Shown: positions 27,542 to 38,578 of the stretch, piece after piece
How positions within the stretch are numbered: position 1 is the stretch's first letter
Layout of the letters: each line of letters starts with the position of its first letter
DNA from: CAVONV01 sp963697355
GTDB taxonomy: Bacteria; Acidobacteriota; Vicinamibacteria; Marinacidobacterales; DATDRI01
DNA length: 64,000 bases
Reading direction: 5' to 3'
NCBI GenBank assembly: GCA_963697355.1
Contig: CAVONV010000003.1
Location: forward strand, 134,002-198,001
Notes under the pieces: generated by a model
What the model saw: the letters and a program-made list of their open reading frames with translations, nothing else
Databases searched by the model: none
Told to the model about the DNA's origin: nothing
Translations under genes and position numbers: made by a program

Positions 27542-29623
27542 ATGCATAAGCAAGTGACAATGGTTGCTCGAGCCTCATTGATCGCAGCCATGGCAGGTAT
27601 CTTCCTAGCAAGCTGCGCATCATCGGACCGGAAGTCCTCAATGGAACCAACCAAGGTCGCCGCGACGGAAAAGGATTCAGTCCAAAACACAACTCAGCCT
27701 AAAGGCTATCAGCTCGATGACAACGCGGTTTTCGCGCCGGTACAACCGGATGGAATCGATGCGGTTTACCTTACGGCCTTGGTGGATGAAGTGGCGGCGG
27801 ACTACGTCACTCCGCCCGAAGCGGATCATGCTCCCGAGATGCGCTTGTCCGAGGTGCCGACTCCCTCCGTCGCTTCAGAATTCGGACAAGGGATCGGCTA
27901 CTTCCTTGGAGAAGCGGCTTCGGACTCTCGGAACGAGGAGAGTGGTTTCCAGCTACCCCCGCCCATTCCCGGCGCTCCTGCCCTCACGAGCTCTTTCGGC
28001 TCCACCGATTTCGACACCAACGTAACGCATACCGGATTCGGTTTCATCCCCCCCGATCCCATGGGAGCCGCGGGTCCCAGCCACCTAGTCAACGTGGTGA
28101 ACGTGACGGTGCGATTCCACCAGAAGAACGGCACATTGGACTTTGACAGTTCGTTGGCCAACTTCTTCTCAGTGCTCAGCCCGGCGAACTTCACCTTCGA
28201 TCCCAAGGTGATCTACGATCAGTCAGCCGGCCGCTTCCTCGTCGTCACACTGGAAAAGGTGGACGACGGCACCTGCGCAGCGGATCCGGACTGCACGTCT
28301 CGCATCCTGGTTGGCGTATCGGATGACAGCAATCCCAACGGCACCTGGTACATGACGGCCATCAACTCCGAGCTTTCGATTGAGAACCCTCCCTCGAGCG
28401 GCACCTTCAGCGATCACTGGGCGGACTACCCTGGCTTCGCGGTGGATGAGGAGGCCGTCTACATTAACGCCAACATGTTCGAGTTCCCCGCCAGCGGAGG
28501 AAGCTTCGGGGGCGTGAGGCTCTGGGTCATCGGGAAAGGGATTGGCTCGGGAGGCTTTTACGATGGAATGTCAGTGAGCGTGAGCTTGCTCAACCCTTAT
28601 GCAGCCACGCCCGCTTTCGCAACGACCACGCAACCGGCTCACATTTACGGAAGCCCACCTTCCAACGTCGGCACATTTCTTGTGTCGCATTCGGGTCTGT
28701 CGGATGGCACGAATGAGGCGGTCCAGGTGGTGAGGCTCGACAATCCTCTTACCAGCCCCACTTTCGTTCAAGAAATCGTTAATGTCGGCAACATAACGGA
28801 TGACAACACCAACCCGTTGCCCGATGCGGCCCAGTCCGGGACATCAACATTGGTGGAAGTCAACGATCGGCGAGCACTCGATGCGGTTTGGAGGAACGAC
28901 TCTCTATGGTTGACGGCCACGATTCTGCCGAACTCCGGCCCCGACACCGGCGAGACAACCGCCTACTGGTGGGAGCTCGACACGAGCACCCTAGGCTCGA
29001 CTGCCGTGGCCGATCAGGGTGCTATCGGAGGAGAGGACATCGCCACCGACACGACGACCTTCTTCCCCTCCATCGCAGTCAACGATTCGAATGGTGTGGC
29101 CATCGGCTTCTCCGCCTCCGCAGCCACGATCTTTGCTGGTTCTTACTACACCACCCGGACTCCGTGGGACACGCCAGGGACAAACAGTGGGTCCGCGACC
29201 CTTCGTGCCGGGTTGGACTCCTATGTCCGCACGTTCGGTGGACCTCGGAACCGTTGGGGCGACTACAGCGGTATGGTCGTCGATCCTTCTACGGATTGCT
29301 TCTGGGTTTACAACGAGCACGCCATCGCCGGCGGCTCTCCGAGCGGTGGAGAGGATGGGCGCTGGGGAACCGCTTTTGGTGAGGTTTGCATAGGTGCAAC
29401 CACCATCTGCCCTTCCACCAGCGTGCTCATCAGCAACGAGGATTTGACCGGAGAAGACGAGCGCAAGGCGCAGGGCACGATCACCTTGGGCCCGAGTGTC
29501 ACCGTGAAGAGCGGCGCCGACGTACTACTGCAGTCGGGAACCTCGGTGGTCTTCGAAAACGGATTCACCGTCGAGTCCAACGCCTCCCTCGAAGTGGCTG
29601 TTGTTACCAATGGCTGTCAATAG
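27542..29623 (+). CDS. Large lipoprotein with repeated beta-propeller-like domain
   Basis: A 693-residue lipoprotein (signal IFLASC). ATG 27542 has GGAG eight bases upstream. The body, about residues 130-620, begins GFIPPDPMGAAGPSHLVNVVN and contains strand patterns (FDPKVIYDQSAGRFLVV, ADYPGFAVDEEAVYIN, NDSNGVAIGFSAS, RWGDYSGMVVDP) seen in secreted proteins of Bacteroidota and Acidobacteriota. The last 60 residues (TITLGPSVTVKSGADVLLQ ... FENGFTVESNASLEVAV) form a beta-helix-like tail found at the C-termini of surface proteins. Possibly an adhesin or surface-exposed propeller. It may have arisen by duplication with the upstream gene. Confidence 0.75.
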   Translation: MHKQVTMVARASLIAAMAGIFLASCASSDRKSSMEPTKVAATEKDSVQNTTQPKGYQLDDNAVFAPVQPDGIDAVYLTALVDEVAADYVTPPEADHAPEMRLSEVPTPSVASEFGQGIGYFLGEAASDSRNEESGFQLPPPIPGAPALTSSFGSTDFDTNVTHTGFGFIPPDPMGAAGPSHLVNVVNVTVRFHQKNGTLDFDSSLANFFSVLSPANFTFDPKVIYDQSAGRFLVVTLEKVDDGTCAADPDCTSRILVGVSDDSNPNGTWYMTAINSELSIENPPSSGTFSDHWADYPGFAVDEEAVYINANMFEFPASGGSFGGVRLWVIGKGIGSGGFYDGMSVSVSLLNPYAATPAFATTTQPAHIYGSPPSNVGTFLVSHSGLSDGTNEAVQVVRLDNPLTSPTFVQEIVNVGNITDDNTNPLPDAAQSGTSTLVEVNDRRALDAVWRNDSLWLTATILPNSGPDTGETTAYWWELDTSTLGSTAVADQGAIGGEDIATDTTTFFPSIAVNDSNGVAIGFSASAATIFAGSYYTTRTPWDTPGTNSGSATLRAGLDSYVRTFGGPRNRWGDYSGMVVDPSTDCFWVYNEHAIAGGSPSGGEDGRWGTAFGEVCIGATTICPSTSVLISNEDLTGEDERKAQGTITLGPSVTVKSGADVLLQSGTSVVFENGFTVESNASLEVAVVTNGCQ

Positions 29624-29762
29624 GTCGACAGAGCGTGGAATACCGGCGCCTCGAGGGGTGTAGCTAGCAGGTAAAGAAAACCAGGTCTTAAGGCGGTTTG
29701 CCCCTCACGCTCAGACTCTACTATTATTCCTTCTAGGCGAGTTCCTAGTCCCACATCTATAG

Positions 29763-30119
29763 GCACTCCATCAAGCCCGCCGTCGGAGGTGTCTCATCGC
29801 GTCTCCACGTTGGGAACAGGTCAAGAAGCTTCTCGAGGCCGTGGCCCTGCAACGCAAAATATTCGACGAGCAACACCCTCTTCTCGGCGCCACCTTGAGC
29901 GGCTACGGTGTATGTTTGACCCTAATGAAACGTTATGGCGAAGCAGAGGAACACCTGCTGGATTCTTACAACATAATGAAGACCGTATTCGGCCAGGAAC
30001 ACGACTGGACAAACATTGTGGTCGAGAACCTGGTCAAGCTCTACGACGCCCAAGGCAATTCCGAAAAGGCTGACGAGTACCGCGCCATGTTGGAGAACGA
30101 GAAAGAGCTGCAGAAGTAG
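29763..30119 (+). pseudogene. TPR remnant without a proper start
   Basis: Frame open from 29763 to TAG 30117-30119. A typical TPR unit is visible: ALQRKIFDEQHPLLGATLSG, YGEAEEHLLDSYNIMK, VENLVKLYDAQGNSEKADEY. This is the usual C-terminal end of kinase-TPR proteins of Acidobacteriota. The beginning (a kinase domain would be expected) is missing and no ribosome site is seen, so it is likely a gene relic. A repeat (copy A of the HNH element) lies 300 bases downstream. Confidence 0.6.
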
Positions 30120-30421
30120 CTCTCCGCATGAGATGCTGTTTTAAGGAACAACGTGCTGTTCTGGGGCCATGACGTGTCGGTTTAGGGAACAAGCTGCAAA
30201 CTCCGATTGACGACCGGTGATTGAAGCACCGCCCTCGCCGGCGGCGCCCTTCCATGATGTCCGATTGTGCTCGTGTTCGTCGGATCCCAATAGACAGGCT
30301 ATCGCCTTCTATTGTTGTCTCTCCTAACCGGCCGATCGTGTCGGTTGAAACGTAACGCGCATCAACTTGGCTCGGACCGAGCCCCCAACAATTAACGCTC
30401 CGGATTCAAAAATAGTTATTT

Positions 30422-30716
30422 TTGACAACTCTCGACTGCGTTCTGAATTCAAGCAAATGACGGGATCGACAATGGGCCTTTTCGTCCTCTAGTCGGCGCG
30501 TAAGTTTCTTCTTCGGCTAGGAAGACTTCAAAACTAACCGAACGACGAGAGAAAACAGCACCAATGAGGAACCTACTCGGTCCGGCCCGAAGCTCAATCA
30601 ACGCGTGACCCCAACCGAAGGACTCCGGCTGCTCCTCGGCGTTGTGCACAGTCTTCAACAAGCTCCCGAGAAAACCGGTCCTTTGTCCTTTGTGAGATTG
30701 ACACGCTGTGAAATCT
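30422..30716 (+). repeat. HNH-element-like repeat, deletion derivative (copy A)
   Basis: The left part, 30422-30537, matches 36772-36888 (copy B, just before the HNH gene) at roughly 85 percent by eye; CCTCTAGTCGGCGCGTA and GGAAGACTTCAAA are shared. The right part, 30578-30716, matches 39119-39246 (copy C); CTCAATCAACGCGTGACC is shared. Together it looks like both ends of the HNH element without its coding centre, much as a MITE relates to its parent transposon. It lies between the TPR remnant and a kinase gene. Percent identity is a reading estimate. Confidence 0.75.
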
Positions 30717-30810
30717 GGACGGAGCCTTTCTAGCAACGTGGATTTGGCAATCTCCAAGGAAGACGTGCGGCCGCGCACTCTCGGAGAGACACTGGGAACG
30801 TCGTCGCGGC

Positions 30811-33523
30811 TTACTGCTCCTGGTTGAGGGTGAGCATCCAGATGTCGGCCCCGGTTATTGCCCGTGTGAAATAGAGCGTGCGATCGTCACTCGATAAGGA
30901 GGGTCTGTACGTAAGTGTGTCCGGAGACACCGAGAAGGCCTTGTGGACGCCACCGGATGCCATATCCATCAAAGACATTGTTTCCCTGCTCGGATAGTCG
31001 ACGAACAATAGCCTTCGGCTGTCGCTGAGCCAAAGTGGCCGCCAGCCCGAAACAACGTGCTTCAGGTACTGCTTGGTTTCAAGGGAGTAAACGGCGATCC
31101 CAGCTGTGATTCCTTCGACTTCCACCAATCCGGCAAGCATGCTTTGGTCGGGCGACCATTCCATGACCAAAAACTCTTCTTCGTTCTTCATCGGTGGTAG
31201 CGGCTGGGGAGTCTGCTCTTTCCACGGTTTTCCGGGTTCAAAGATGTAGGAAAGGCCCTCGGTTCGATTGTAGTAAGCCATGCGTTTGCCATCGGGCGAC
31301 CAGACCGCGAAATTGACGCTCTGTCCCGGTGTATCGGTGAGCTGCTCCAACCCGCTCCCGTCGGGATTGATGCTCCATATTTCGTACCAGCCACTCCGGT
31401 TGGAATAAAAGGCGATCTTGCTGCCGTCAGGAGACCAGCGAGGAAAACGGTCTCTGTGAAGATCATTCGTGAGGCGGCGACGGCCCGTACCGTCGCTTCG
31501 AATGACGAAGATATCCTCCAAATCACCAAACGAATCATGAGCCAGCCACTTGCCATCAGGCGACGGATCAGGATTCGTGGCCATCCTAGACCCTTGTGTT
31601 ATAGGCACGGGATCACCAACTGCAGCACCCGCGGAAGGGTCAAAGGCCACCTTCCAGATATTTCTCGAGAGCACGCTTTCGACAAAAGTGAGCCTCGTCC
31701 CGTCTTTCGAGAAGGCAGCGTGCTGGCGGGAATTAGAAGCTCCCGTGGTCACCGCCTCGGGTTCACCTTGCGGAATTCCAGTGTCTTCATTGATGGGTAC
31801 TCGCCAGATGTTCATGCTGCCGCCCCGGTCGCTCGAAAAATAGAGATGTTGGCCATCAGGAGACCAGACGGGATTCCAATCTAAGAAGGCATCCTTGGTG
31901 ACCGGTACCGGCTCGCCGCCGCTCATTGGTACGGTCCAGATGTCTCGTTGTCCGCTCCCGAAACCCGAGAAGAATGCGATCCGGGGACCATTGGGAGACC
32001 AGCTCGGCTGAAAGGCATCCCCTTCTGTGATACGCCGCGTGTCTCCGCTCTTGGCATTCACGATCCAAAGCTCGCCCTTGCTGTTTATCACCGTGGGATA
32101 ATTTATGGCATAGGTTCCATAAACGACTTCTTCTCCGTCGGGCGACCAGGCAGGGTGATAGCCGAAGTCTGTCAGGCGTCGTCACGGATTCGCCTGTTGC
32201 CCCCATCAGGAATATGCCTCCGCCATCTCGCTCCGAGCGGAATGCGATCGACTCTCCGTCTGGCGAGAACGCGGGTTGCGTATCGTCCGCCGGCGAGTCC
32301 TCGGTCAAGTTGAAAGCAACCTCTCCGCCGACCCTCTGACGATAGATGTCCCAATTCCCCGAAGCCGCGCTGGCATACACGATGGTATCTCCGTCCGGCG
32401 AGAGGCTTGGGAAGAGTTCTTCATCGGGCAGCACCGTGAGCCGAGTGAACGTACCTTGTACAGGCGGTGCTGTCGTTTCGTCCGTCACTTCACCGGAGCG
32501 TAACTGATATCCAATGAGTCCTGCCGTCACGACTGCAGCTACCAATGAGATGTGGAGGAGCCATCTACTTTTTGGCTTGCCTGTCAATGCCGGAACTTCT
32601 TCTAGGACGTCACCCGATTCCACCTCCTGTTTCAGTTCCTCAATCTCATTCCGGACATCCTTAGCAGTCTGATATCTGTGATCGGGATCTTTGACCAAAC
32701 AGTGCCTTAGGATTCTCGCCAACTCCCGAGGGAGATAAGGATTCACTTTGGTCGCTGAGGCGGGCGTGTCCTTCAAAATCGAAGAGAGAAGTGAAGCGGC
32801 TGTGTCACCCTTGAACGGACGCTCTCCCGTGGCCATCTCATAGAGGATGATCCCCATCGAGAAGATGTCCGACCGATGATCGATTGTCTTCCCTTCCGCC
32901 TGCTCCGGGGACATGTAAGCCACCGTGCCCAAGATTCGTCCCTCAGCTGTGGCCGATTGGGTGGGAAGCTCACTGATCCCAGACTCTGCATGCCCAGGCT
33001 TCAACTTCGCCAGACCGAAGTCGAGGATCTTGAGTCGCCCATCATCCCCAACCATGAGATTGTCGGGCTTCAAGTCTCGATGAATGATCCCTTGCTCATG
33101 AGCGGCACTCACCGCGTCGGCCAAAGGAATGGCAATCTCGAAGAATTTGTTGAGCGGCATGCCCCCTGTCCGCCGTAGCCTTCCGCCTCCTCCGAGGCTT
33201 CGGCGGACGAGTGGCGAAGGCGGATTCTTCGATATCAACTCTGAAAGAGTCTTGCCCTTGACCAACTCCATCGTGATGAAGTGGACGTCTTCCGCCTCTT
33301 CGACGGAAAAGACTGTGACGATGTTGGGATGATTGAGAGCCGCTACCGCCTGAGCTTCGCGTTCGAACCGCTGTCGACGTTCATCAGAGGCCAACTCAGC
33401 CGGGAGTATTTTGAGAGCAACGTTTCTGTGGAGCTTTGTATCCTCGGCAAGATAAACCTCTCCCATCCCCCCCGCACCGAGCTTCTCGAGGACCTTGTAG
33501 TGGGAGAGCGTCCGGCCAATCAT
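30811..33523 (-). pseudogene. Ser/Thr protein kinase with TM helix and TolB-like propeller; one frameshift
   Basis: About 900 residues. ATG 33523 overlaps the stop of the upstream kinase gene (ATGA). The kinase domain has GAGGMGEVY, VALKIL, HRDLKPDNLM, DFGLAK and GTVAYMSPEQA, so it should be active. An unusual insert of about 20 residues (PPSPLVRRSLGGGGRLRRTG) lies between the hinge region and the next helix; it is encoded by the repeat at 33167-33224. After a membrane helix (LLHISLVAAVVTAGLIGY) come PD40 propeller repeats (FSPDGESIAFRS, WSPDGSKIAFYS). A one-base shift near 32185 splits the propeller: reading over restores RLTDFGYHPAWSPDGEEVVY. It probably senses ligands outside the membrane. 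Confidence 0.88.
33167..33224. repeat. In-frame palindromic repeat inside kinase gene (58 bp)
   Basis: Arms TCCGCCGTAGCC (33169-33180) and GGCTTCGGCGGA (33196-33207) pair with one mismatch, followed by TGGCGAAGGCGGA. The same element, 18 bases shorter, lies at 42728-42767 in another kinase gene. Length is compatible with keeping the frame, and it encodes an insert not found in typical kinases of this class. Confidence 0.75.
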
Positions 33524-36517
33524 GACTCTAGCTTCTTTCTTGCTTCCTCCACCCGCTCGCGGTCCATGTCGCCGTCCTTCCAGTACTCGTAGAAGCGGCG
33601 GTAGTACTCGCGGGCTTTTTCCATGTCGCCGCGGTTCTCGTGGATCTTGCCGAGGAAGTAGAAGCTGCGGACGTAGGGGATGGGCCACTGGACGTGCTCA
33701 GTGCGTGCTTTCGGTGATTCGCTGGAACCAATGCAGCGGCCTTTTCTCTATCACCGGTCGCCATGTATGCGCGAGCCAGTGAGAACCAGATAGGCACGTG
33801 TTGAGGCACATGAAGAGCCATCCAATCGTTGAATCCCCGTGGCGGCAGCATCGATTGCAGCCTTTTCGAGCTCGTCAATGGCTGTCGCGGTGTCACCTCG
33901 AGCAAGAGCCAGCTCCCCCAGTAGATGGTGATAGCGCCTTTTCTCCTTGTTCGTCGGAAACGATGCGTCCTGTTGCCGAAGCGTCTTCGGCCGTCCTATC
34001 CGCCTCACCCCGCTGAGCTAGCTTCGAGTAGGCGAGAGCAGCGAGAAAAAGACCCTCCCACTCGGGGTAATTACCTTGCTCCGTCGCGTTGTGCTTGTAG
34101 CGCCTGCTCCAAGCGCGCGGCTAGCGTCGTCCTCGCTCGAGAAAGAGTCTCCGCGCCGTAATCTTGGCCTCGGCAGTGGTGAGCTGCGGTTCCTCAAAAG
34201 CACGTGACCGCCCGCTCGATGATGATTGAGTGCCTCCCTGGACCTGGCCATGATAGAGGTGGAGTTTGTGCCAGGCAACAACGATCCCAACGATCTTGAA
34301 GCCTGCGATCGTCCGAATCGGCTAGCTGTTTTGCCGCCGCTTCAGCTTGGGTCCCATTCCTCGCGCAGAACGTACACCTCCCAACGGCGTCGCTGGATCA
34401 CAGGGAGAAGGCGAAATCGACTCGGCTATTTCGAAAGGCCTCGAGCGCCTAATCCAGTTTTCCCCAACGGATGTAATGCTGAACCCTAGCACCACATAGC
34501 CGACCGGGTATTTGGGATGTCTTGCTAAGTAATCTTGGAGGACCTCGATATCCCTCTTCGAATTGTTCCCTGATTGGAGTAGGCACCTCGAAAGGTTGTC
34601 GTAGCGCCGAACGAAGGACATACCGGCCTCGCCGTAATGCTTCCTCATAGTGCTAGATGCCTTCGTCGAAACGCTCGAATAACGTATAGCGCAAAGCCAA
34701 GTTGTTTCGTCGCGTCGCCGTTGTCTGGGTAGAGTCTCCAACAGTTTCTCGAGAGTCTCGAAAGCCTTCGTGATACGTTTCTTCCTTTAAAGCGTAGTAG
34801 CTACCCTCGATTAAGTAACGTTCGTACGCAAGGGCAAGCCGATTCGCATCATCCACAGCCCGGTGGCGATATTCTTCCTGCTTCTTGTAGCTGACCCATG
34901 TTGCCATAGGCTGTAGAGAGTGCCATGTAGGCTGAGCAAAGTCGGGGTCGAGCTCGAGGGCTTTTTCGAGAAGAGGAATGGCTTCCGGCGCCAGCCCGCC
35001 TCCTGACAATCTCCTATCCCTTTGCGAATATAGCGGTAGGCCTCGAGAGAAGACGTCGTCACATCCTGACATATCTGTCCAAGGCTTCGGCCGCCCCGGG
35101 AAGCTCGAAATTCGTCTTGATGCGTTGAGTTAGGTCGTCGACCATCGAGAAAACTGCTCGACGTCCCCGACTCCCTCGACTTTCTCAGTGCTCAGAATCT
35201 CACCGCTCCGCGCATCTTGAACGCGAATGTTGATCCGGATGTTGTCTCCTGCTGTCATGAAGCTACCGAGTATAACCGTTTCCGCATCAGCCTGCTCCGG
35301 CGACCTCCTGAACGACGTCGAGCGACGTGATGCGCTCTTCCAGCTTGTTCATGTCACTCAAGATTTGGTAGAGCCGGTCCGTGCTGAGCACTCTCAAGTT
35401 CGGCGATTGTGACAGGTCCGTGACCAGCATGTCGGTCAAGCCGGTGCGCAGCCAATCAAGCTCAGAGTCACCAGATGCGTTGTCAAAGTAGAGCACGGCG
35501 ATGGAGGGTTTCGAATCCGAAGACGCAATTTCTTCGGGTGGAGCCGGTGGCCTTCGAACCGATAAGGCGATAACGACCACCGCAGCAAGCGCGGCTCCGG
35601 CGACAATCCACACCCAAGGACGCTTTGCTTGCTTCTCGGGCGCCGGCCTCGACGACCCAGATTCCAATTGCCGCCTGGCAGCCCTTATGTCTACTGCAAG
35701 GTCCTTGACGGTCTGGTATCTCTCCCCGGGCTCCTTGGCCAGGCACTTGTCCATCACGCGCTGAAGCTCAGGAGCCATCTCCTTGTTGGCGGGCAGTTCG
35801 AGCTTCGGTGTCGGCGAGTTGATGATGGCGCTCAACGTTTCCGGTGCGCTCGGACCACGAAATGGAAGCTCCCCGGTCAGCATCTCGTGAAGCACAATCC
35901 CGAAGCTGAAGATGTCACTCCGGTGATCGACCTTCTCTCCCCGCGCCTGTTCGGGAGACATATAGGAGACCGTCCCCATGACTTTGCCGGGATCGGTCTC
36001 CTCCACGGGTGAGGGTCTCGATGTCGCTCCCCTCCCCAGCCAGAGGTTCCACCAGCTTGGCCAGTCCAAAGTCGATGATCTTGGTGTGGCCGTCCTCGGT
36101 CACCATGATGTTGGCCGGTTTCAGATCCCGGTGGACGATGCCTTCATCATGGGCCTTCGAGAGACCTTCAGCCACCTCAGTGGCGATGTCGAGGGCACGA
36201 CGAAGAGGCACGGGACCCCTGGCCATCGTGTCCCGGAGTTGCTCTCCCCGGATCAGCTCCATCGCAATGAAGGTGACGCCGTCGGTCTCGTCTATCTCAT
36301 AAACCACACCGATGTGAGGATGTTCGAGCTTTGCCGCTGCCTTGGCTTCCTGGACGAATCGACGTTTGCGCTCGGGATCGGTGACGAGCTCATGAGGGAG
36401 AACTTTGAGGGCCACCTCGCGGTCGAGATTCAGGTCGAGGGCACGGTAGACGATCCCCATGCCTCCTCGACTGATTTCAGAGAGGATTTTGTAGTGCGAG
36501 AGAGTGCGCCCGATCAT
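33520..36517 (-). pseudogene. Ser/Thr protein kinase with FlgO/TolB-like domain and TPRs; multiple frameshifts
   Basis: About 1000 codons in pieces. ATG 36517 has GAGG six bases before. Kinase motifs are EISRGGMGIVY, VALKVL, HRDLKPANIM, DFGLAK and GTVSYMSPEQA; a shift near 36005 interrupts the activation loop region. After a membrane helix (WIVAGAALAAVVVIALSV) comes SIAVLYFDNASGDSELDWLR, the TolB/FlgO-like domain of kinase-cyclase type proteins, then TPRs in several frames. The last bit, MEKAREYYRRFYEYW in the correct frame, ends at TGA 33522-33520 and overlaps the next ATG. Further shifts lie near 35290, 35070, 34700, 34320, 34000, 33770 and 33690. Indels or decay; the kinase part is well kept. 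Confidence 0.75.
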
Positions 36518-36771
36518 TGGGAGCCTCACGTTCGCTGGCCAGGGATGAGGATAGTATTTTGCCGTGTGAAAAGTCAAAGAGAAGGTGGCTTTCTAGGGCG
36601 GATCAACAGGGGATGTCATGAACATTGTTGCCTGGGACGTCAATTATGACCTCCAGAACACGATAGCCATAAATGCCGCTACTGAATTTCCACGTTCAGG
36701 AACGAGCTCCCAAAGGACAGGTTGGATACACTCGGGCTCGAAAAAAAGATCACTTTTTTTTCGATTTCCCT

Positions 36772-36888
36772 TGACAACTTTCGACTGCATTGTGCAATGA
36801 AGCAAATGACGTGATCGAGAATGGGCGTGTTCGTCCTCTAGTCGGCGCGTACGTTTCTTTTTCGGCCAGGAAGACTTCAAAGCTATCC
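36772..36888 (+). repeat. Left flank of HNH element (copy B)
   Basis: Begins with TTGACAACTTTCGACTGC and ends before a perfect 14-bp palindrome GTTGAACGTTCAAC (36894-36907), where similarity to copy A stops. It lies just upstream of the DUF222-HNH gene and could carry its promoter (TTGACA box). Confidence 0.7.
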
Positions 36889-36953
36889 GAGGTGTTGAAC
36901 GTTCAACAGACGTCGTTTATGGAAACAAAAAAAGCTGCGCTTATATTGGAGTT

Positions 36954-38152
36954 ATGAAATACAAACACCAATCACAATCGTTCTCGAAAATCTCAGATGA
37001 TGAGTTGCTCCGCCGACTCACTGAGCTTCTGACAAAGTCCCGGCGCGTCGAAGCCGAGCTGGTCGCGCACATCGGTGAGGTGGAGGCGAGGCGGCTCTAT
37101 GCCAGCAAGGCTTCGTCCATGTTCGTCTATTCGACCGAGGTTTTGAACCTCTCCGAGCACGAAGCCTATTTGCGCATCAAGGTCGCCCGTGCGGCTCGAA
37201 AGCACCCGATACTCCTCGAGATGCTCGCCGATGGAAGTCTTCATCTAAGCGGCATTGCGAAGCTGGTTCCTCTCCTCACCGAGACCAACTGCGAAACACT
37301 TCTGGCCCGCGCGGCTCATCAATCGAAACGGAAAATCGAAGAGCTGGTCGCCGAGCTTTCTCCTAAGCCGGATGTTCCCGCGACGATGCGCAAGCTACCC
37401 GAACGACGAAAGGACGCACCACCGATGGAGATCCAACTAGGTCCGGACCTAGTAGCGTCGACTTCGGAAACCAAACAAGTAAGCCCAGAACGGGAAACAA
37501 CAGCAGCGTCTCTACCCGTCCCTGCTCGAGCCACACCAGCGATGGTCAAACCCATTGCTCCCACTCGATGGAAAGTCCAGTTCACCGCGAGCACAGAGCT
37601 CCGCGACAAGCTCGATCGACTTCGCGCCCTCATGCGCTCGTCTGTTCCAGATGGGGATCTAGCAACGATCATCGAGGAAGCCGTGACCGAGAAGCTCGAG
37701 AGGCTCGAAGCAAAGCGCTTTGCCAAGACGAAGGCTCCCAGAAAGAGCGTCGAAGAGACGGATACTTCACCGTCGTCACGCTACATCCCGGCCGCGGTCA
37801 GACGAGCCGTCTACGATACGCGATCAATATCAGTGCACTTTTGTGGCAGAAGACGGTCGGCGATGTAGCGAACGAGAAGGGCTCGAGTTCCACCACCACA
37901 AACCCTACGGCCGTGGTGGCGACCATAGCGTCGACAATATTTCCCTAGCTCTGCAGATGCCACAATGGATACCTCGCCGAGCGCGACTACGGTAAGGAAG
38001 TGATAGAGCGGTATCGACGGTCTTCATCTGCAGGTCGAGTCTCCGAGCCTACAGCCGTTTACGCCATCGGCCACCGAGACTACGATCTGCTCTCTCCCGC
38101 AGAACTCTCAGCCACTGCAACATTCTCGAAGAGCTCGGCAGCGTTGGCATGA
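36954..38152 (+). pseudogene. DUF222-HNH endonuclease (13E12-like), frameshifted
   Basis: The first 285 residues, from ATG 36954, contain the DUF222-type helical region (LSEHEAYLRIKVARAARKHP, LHLSGIAKLVP, KRKIEELVAEL) and a Pro/Ala linker. Near 37815 the frame slips, and the HNH domain continues one base over: YQCTFVAEDGRRC, EGLEFHHHKPYGRGGDHSV, with His-His and Asn in place. A second slip near 37950 leads to CRCHNGYLAERDYGKEVIER and a stop at 38150-38152. These proteins occur as multicopy families (REP13E12 in mycobacteria) and behave like selfish elements. Two shifts suggest it is dead, or that the sequence has errors. Confidence 0.8.
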
Positions 38153-38247
38153 AGTCTATCGGGCCAAGGACAGCGAGCTCAGCCGCGACAATCCAGAGAA
38201 CGCACCGTTTGAAGTCCAGAAGCTCGAAGGTGTCGTGATTCTAGTAG

Positions 38248-38297
38248 TTGCTTGCCGTCACCATAATTAGTATAATTATATTAATTGAGGCAATTAA
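38248..38297 (+). promoter_or_regulatory. Promoter and palindromic operator of the Phd/PIN toxin-antitoxin pair
   Basis: A -35 like TTGCTT (38248-38253) and a -10 TATAAT (38271-38276) are 17 bases apart. The -10 box sits inside an imperfect 22-bp palindrome at 38265-38286 (20 of 22 positions symmetrical). This layout fits repression by the antitoxin. GAGG at 38287-38290 provides the ribosome site. Confidence 0.6.
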
Positions 38298-38298
38298 T

Positions 38299-38571
38299 AT
38301 GATCCACGAAGCGACAGCCATGAAGGTGCGCCAGAACCTCGGCGAGCTCTTGAATGAGGTACAGTACCGCAACGGCAAGATTCTGATCACGAAAGCTGGG
38401 AAGCCCGTGGCGGCCATCGTCGACGTCGCCCTGTTCGAGAGAATCCGAAAGCTGGACGAAGCATTTAGCAAGTTGACGACAGAACTTTCAGAGGCCTTTG
38501 AAGCGGTTGCCCCTGAGAAAGGAATGGCACTTGTAGACGAAGCCGTGAAAGCGGCTCGTACCAAAGGCTGA
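38299..38571 (+). CDS. Phd/YefM family antitoxin
   Basis: A 90-residue protein from ATG 38299 with GAGG eight bases upstream (a longer frame from 38248 covers the operator and is rejected). The N-terminal half has the family pattern: MKVRQNLGELLNEV, GKILITKAGKPVAAIVD, followed by a helix that binds the toxin. It likely neutralises the PIN toxin downstream and represses its own promoter. Its stop is followed by AGGGGAG and the toxin start, so the pair forms one operon. Confidence 0.85.
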   Translation: MIHEATAMKVRQNLGELLNEVQYRNGKILITKAGKPVAAIVDVALFERIRKLDEAFSKLTTELSEAFEAVAPEKGMALVDEAVKAARTKG

Positions 38572-38578
38572 GGGGAGA

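Noticed and set aside
38248..38298. Longer N-terminus for the Phd-like antitoxin
   Set aside because: The extra codons cover the TATAAT box and operator palindrome, and a ribosome site precedes ATG 38299.
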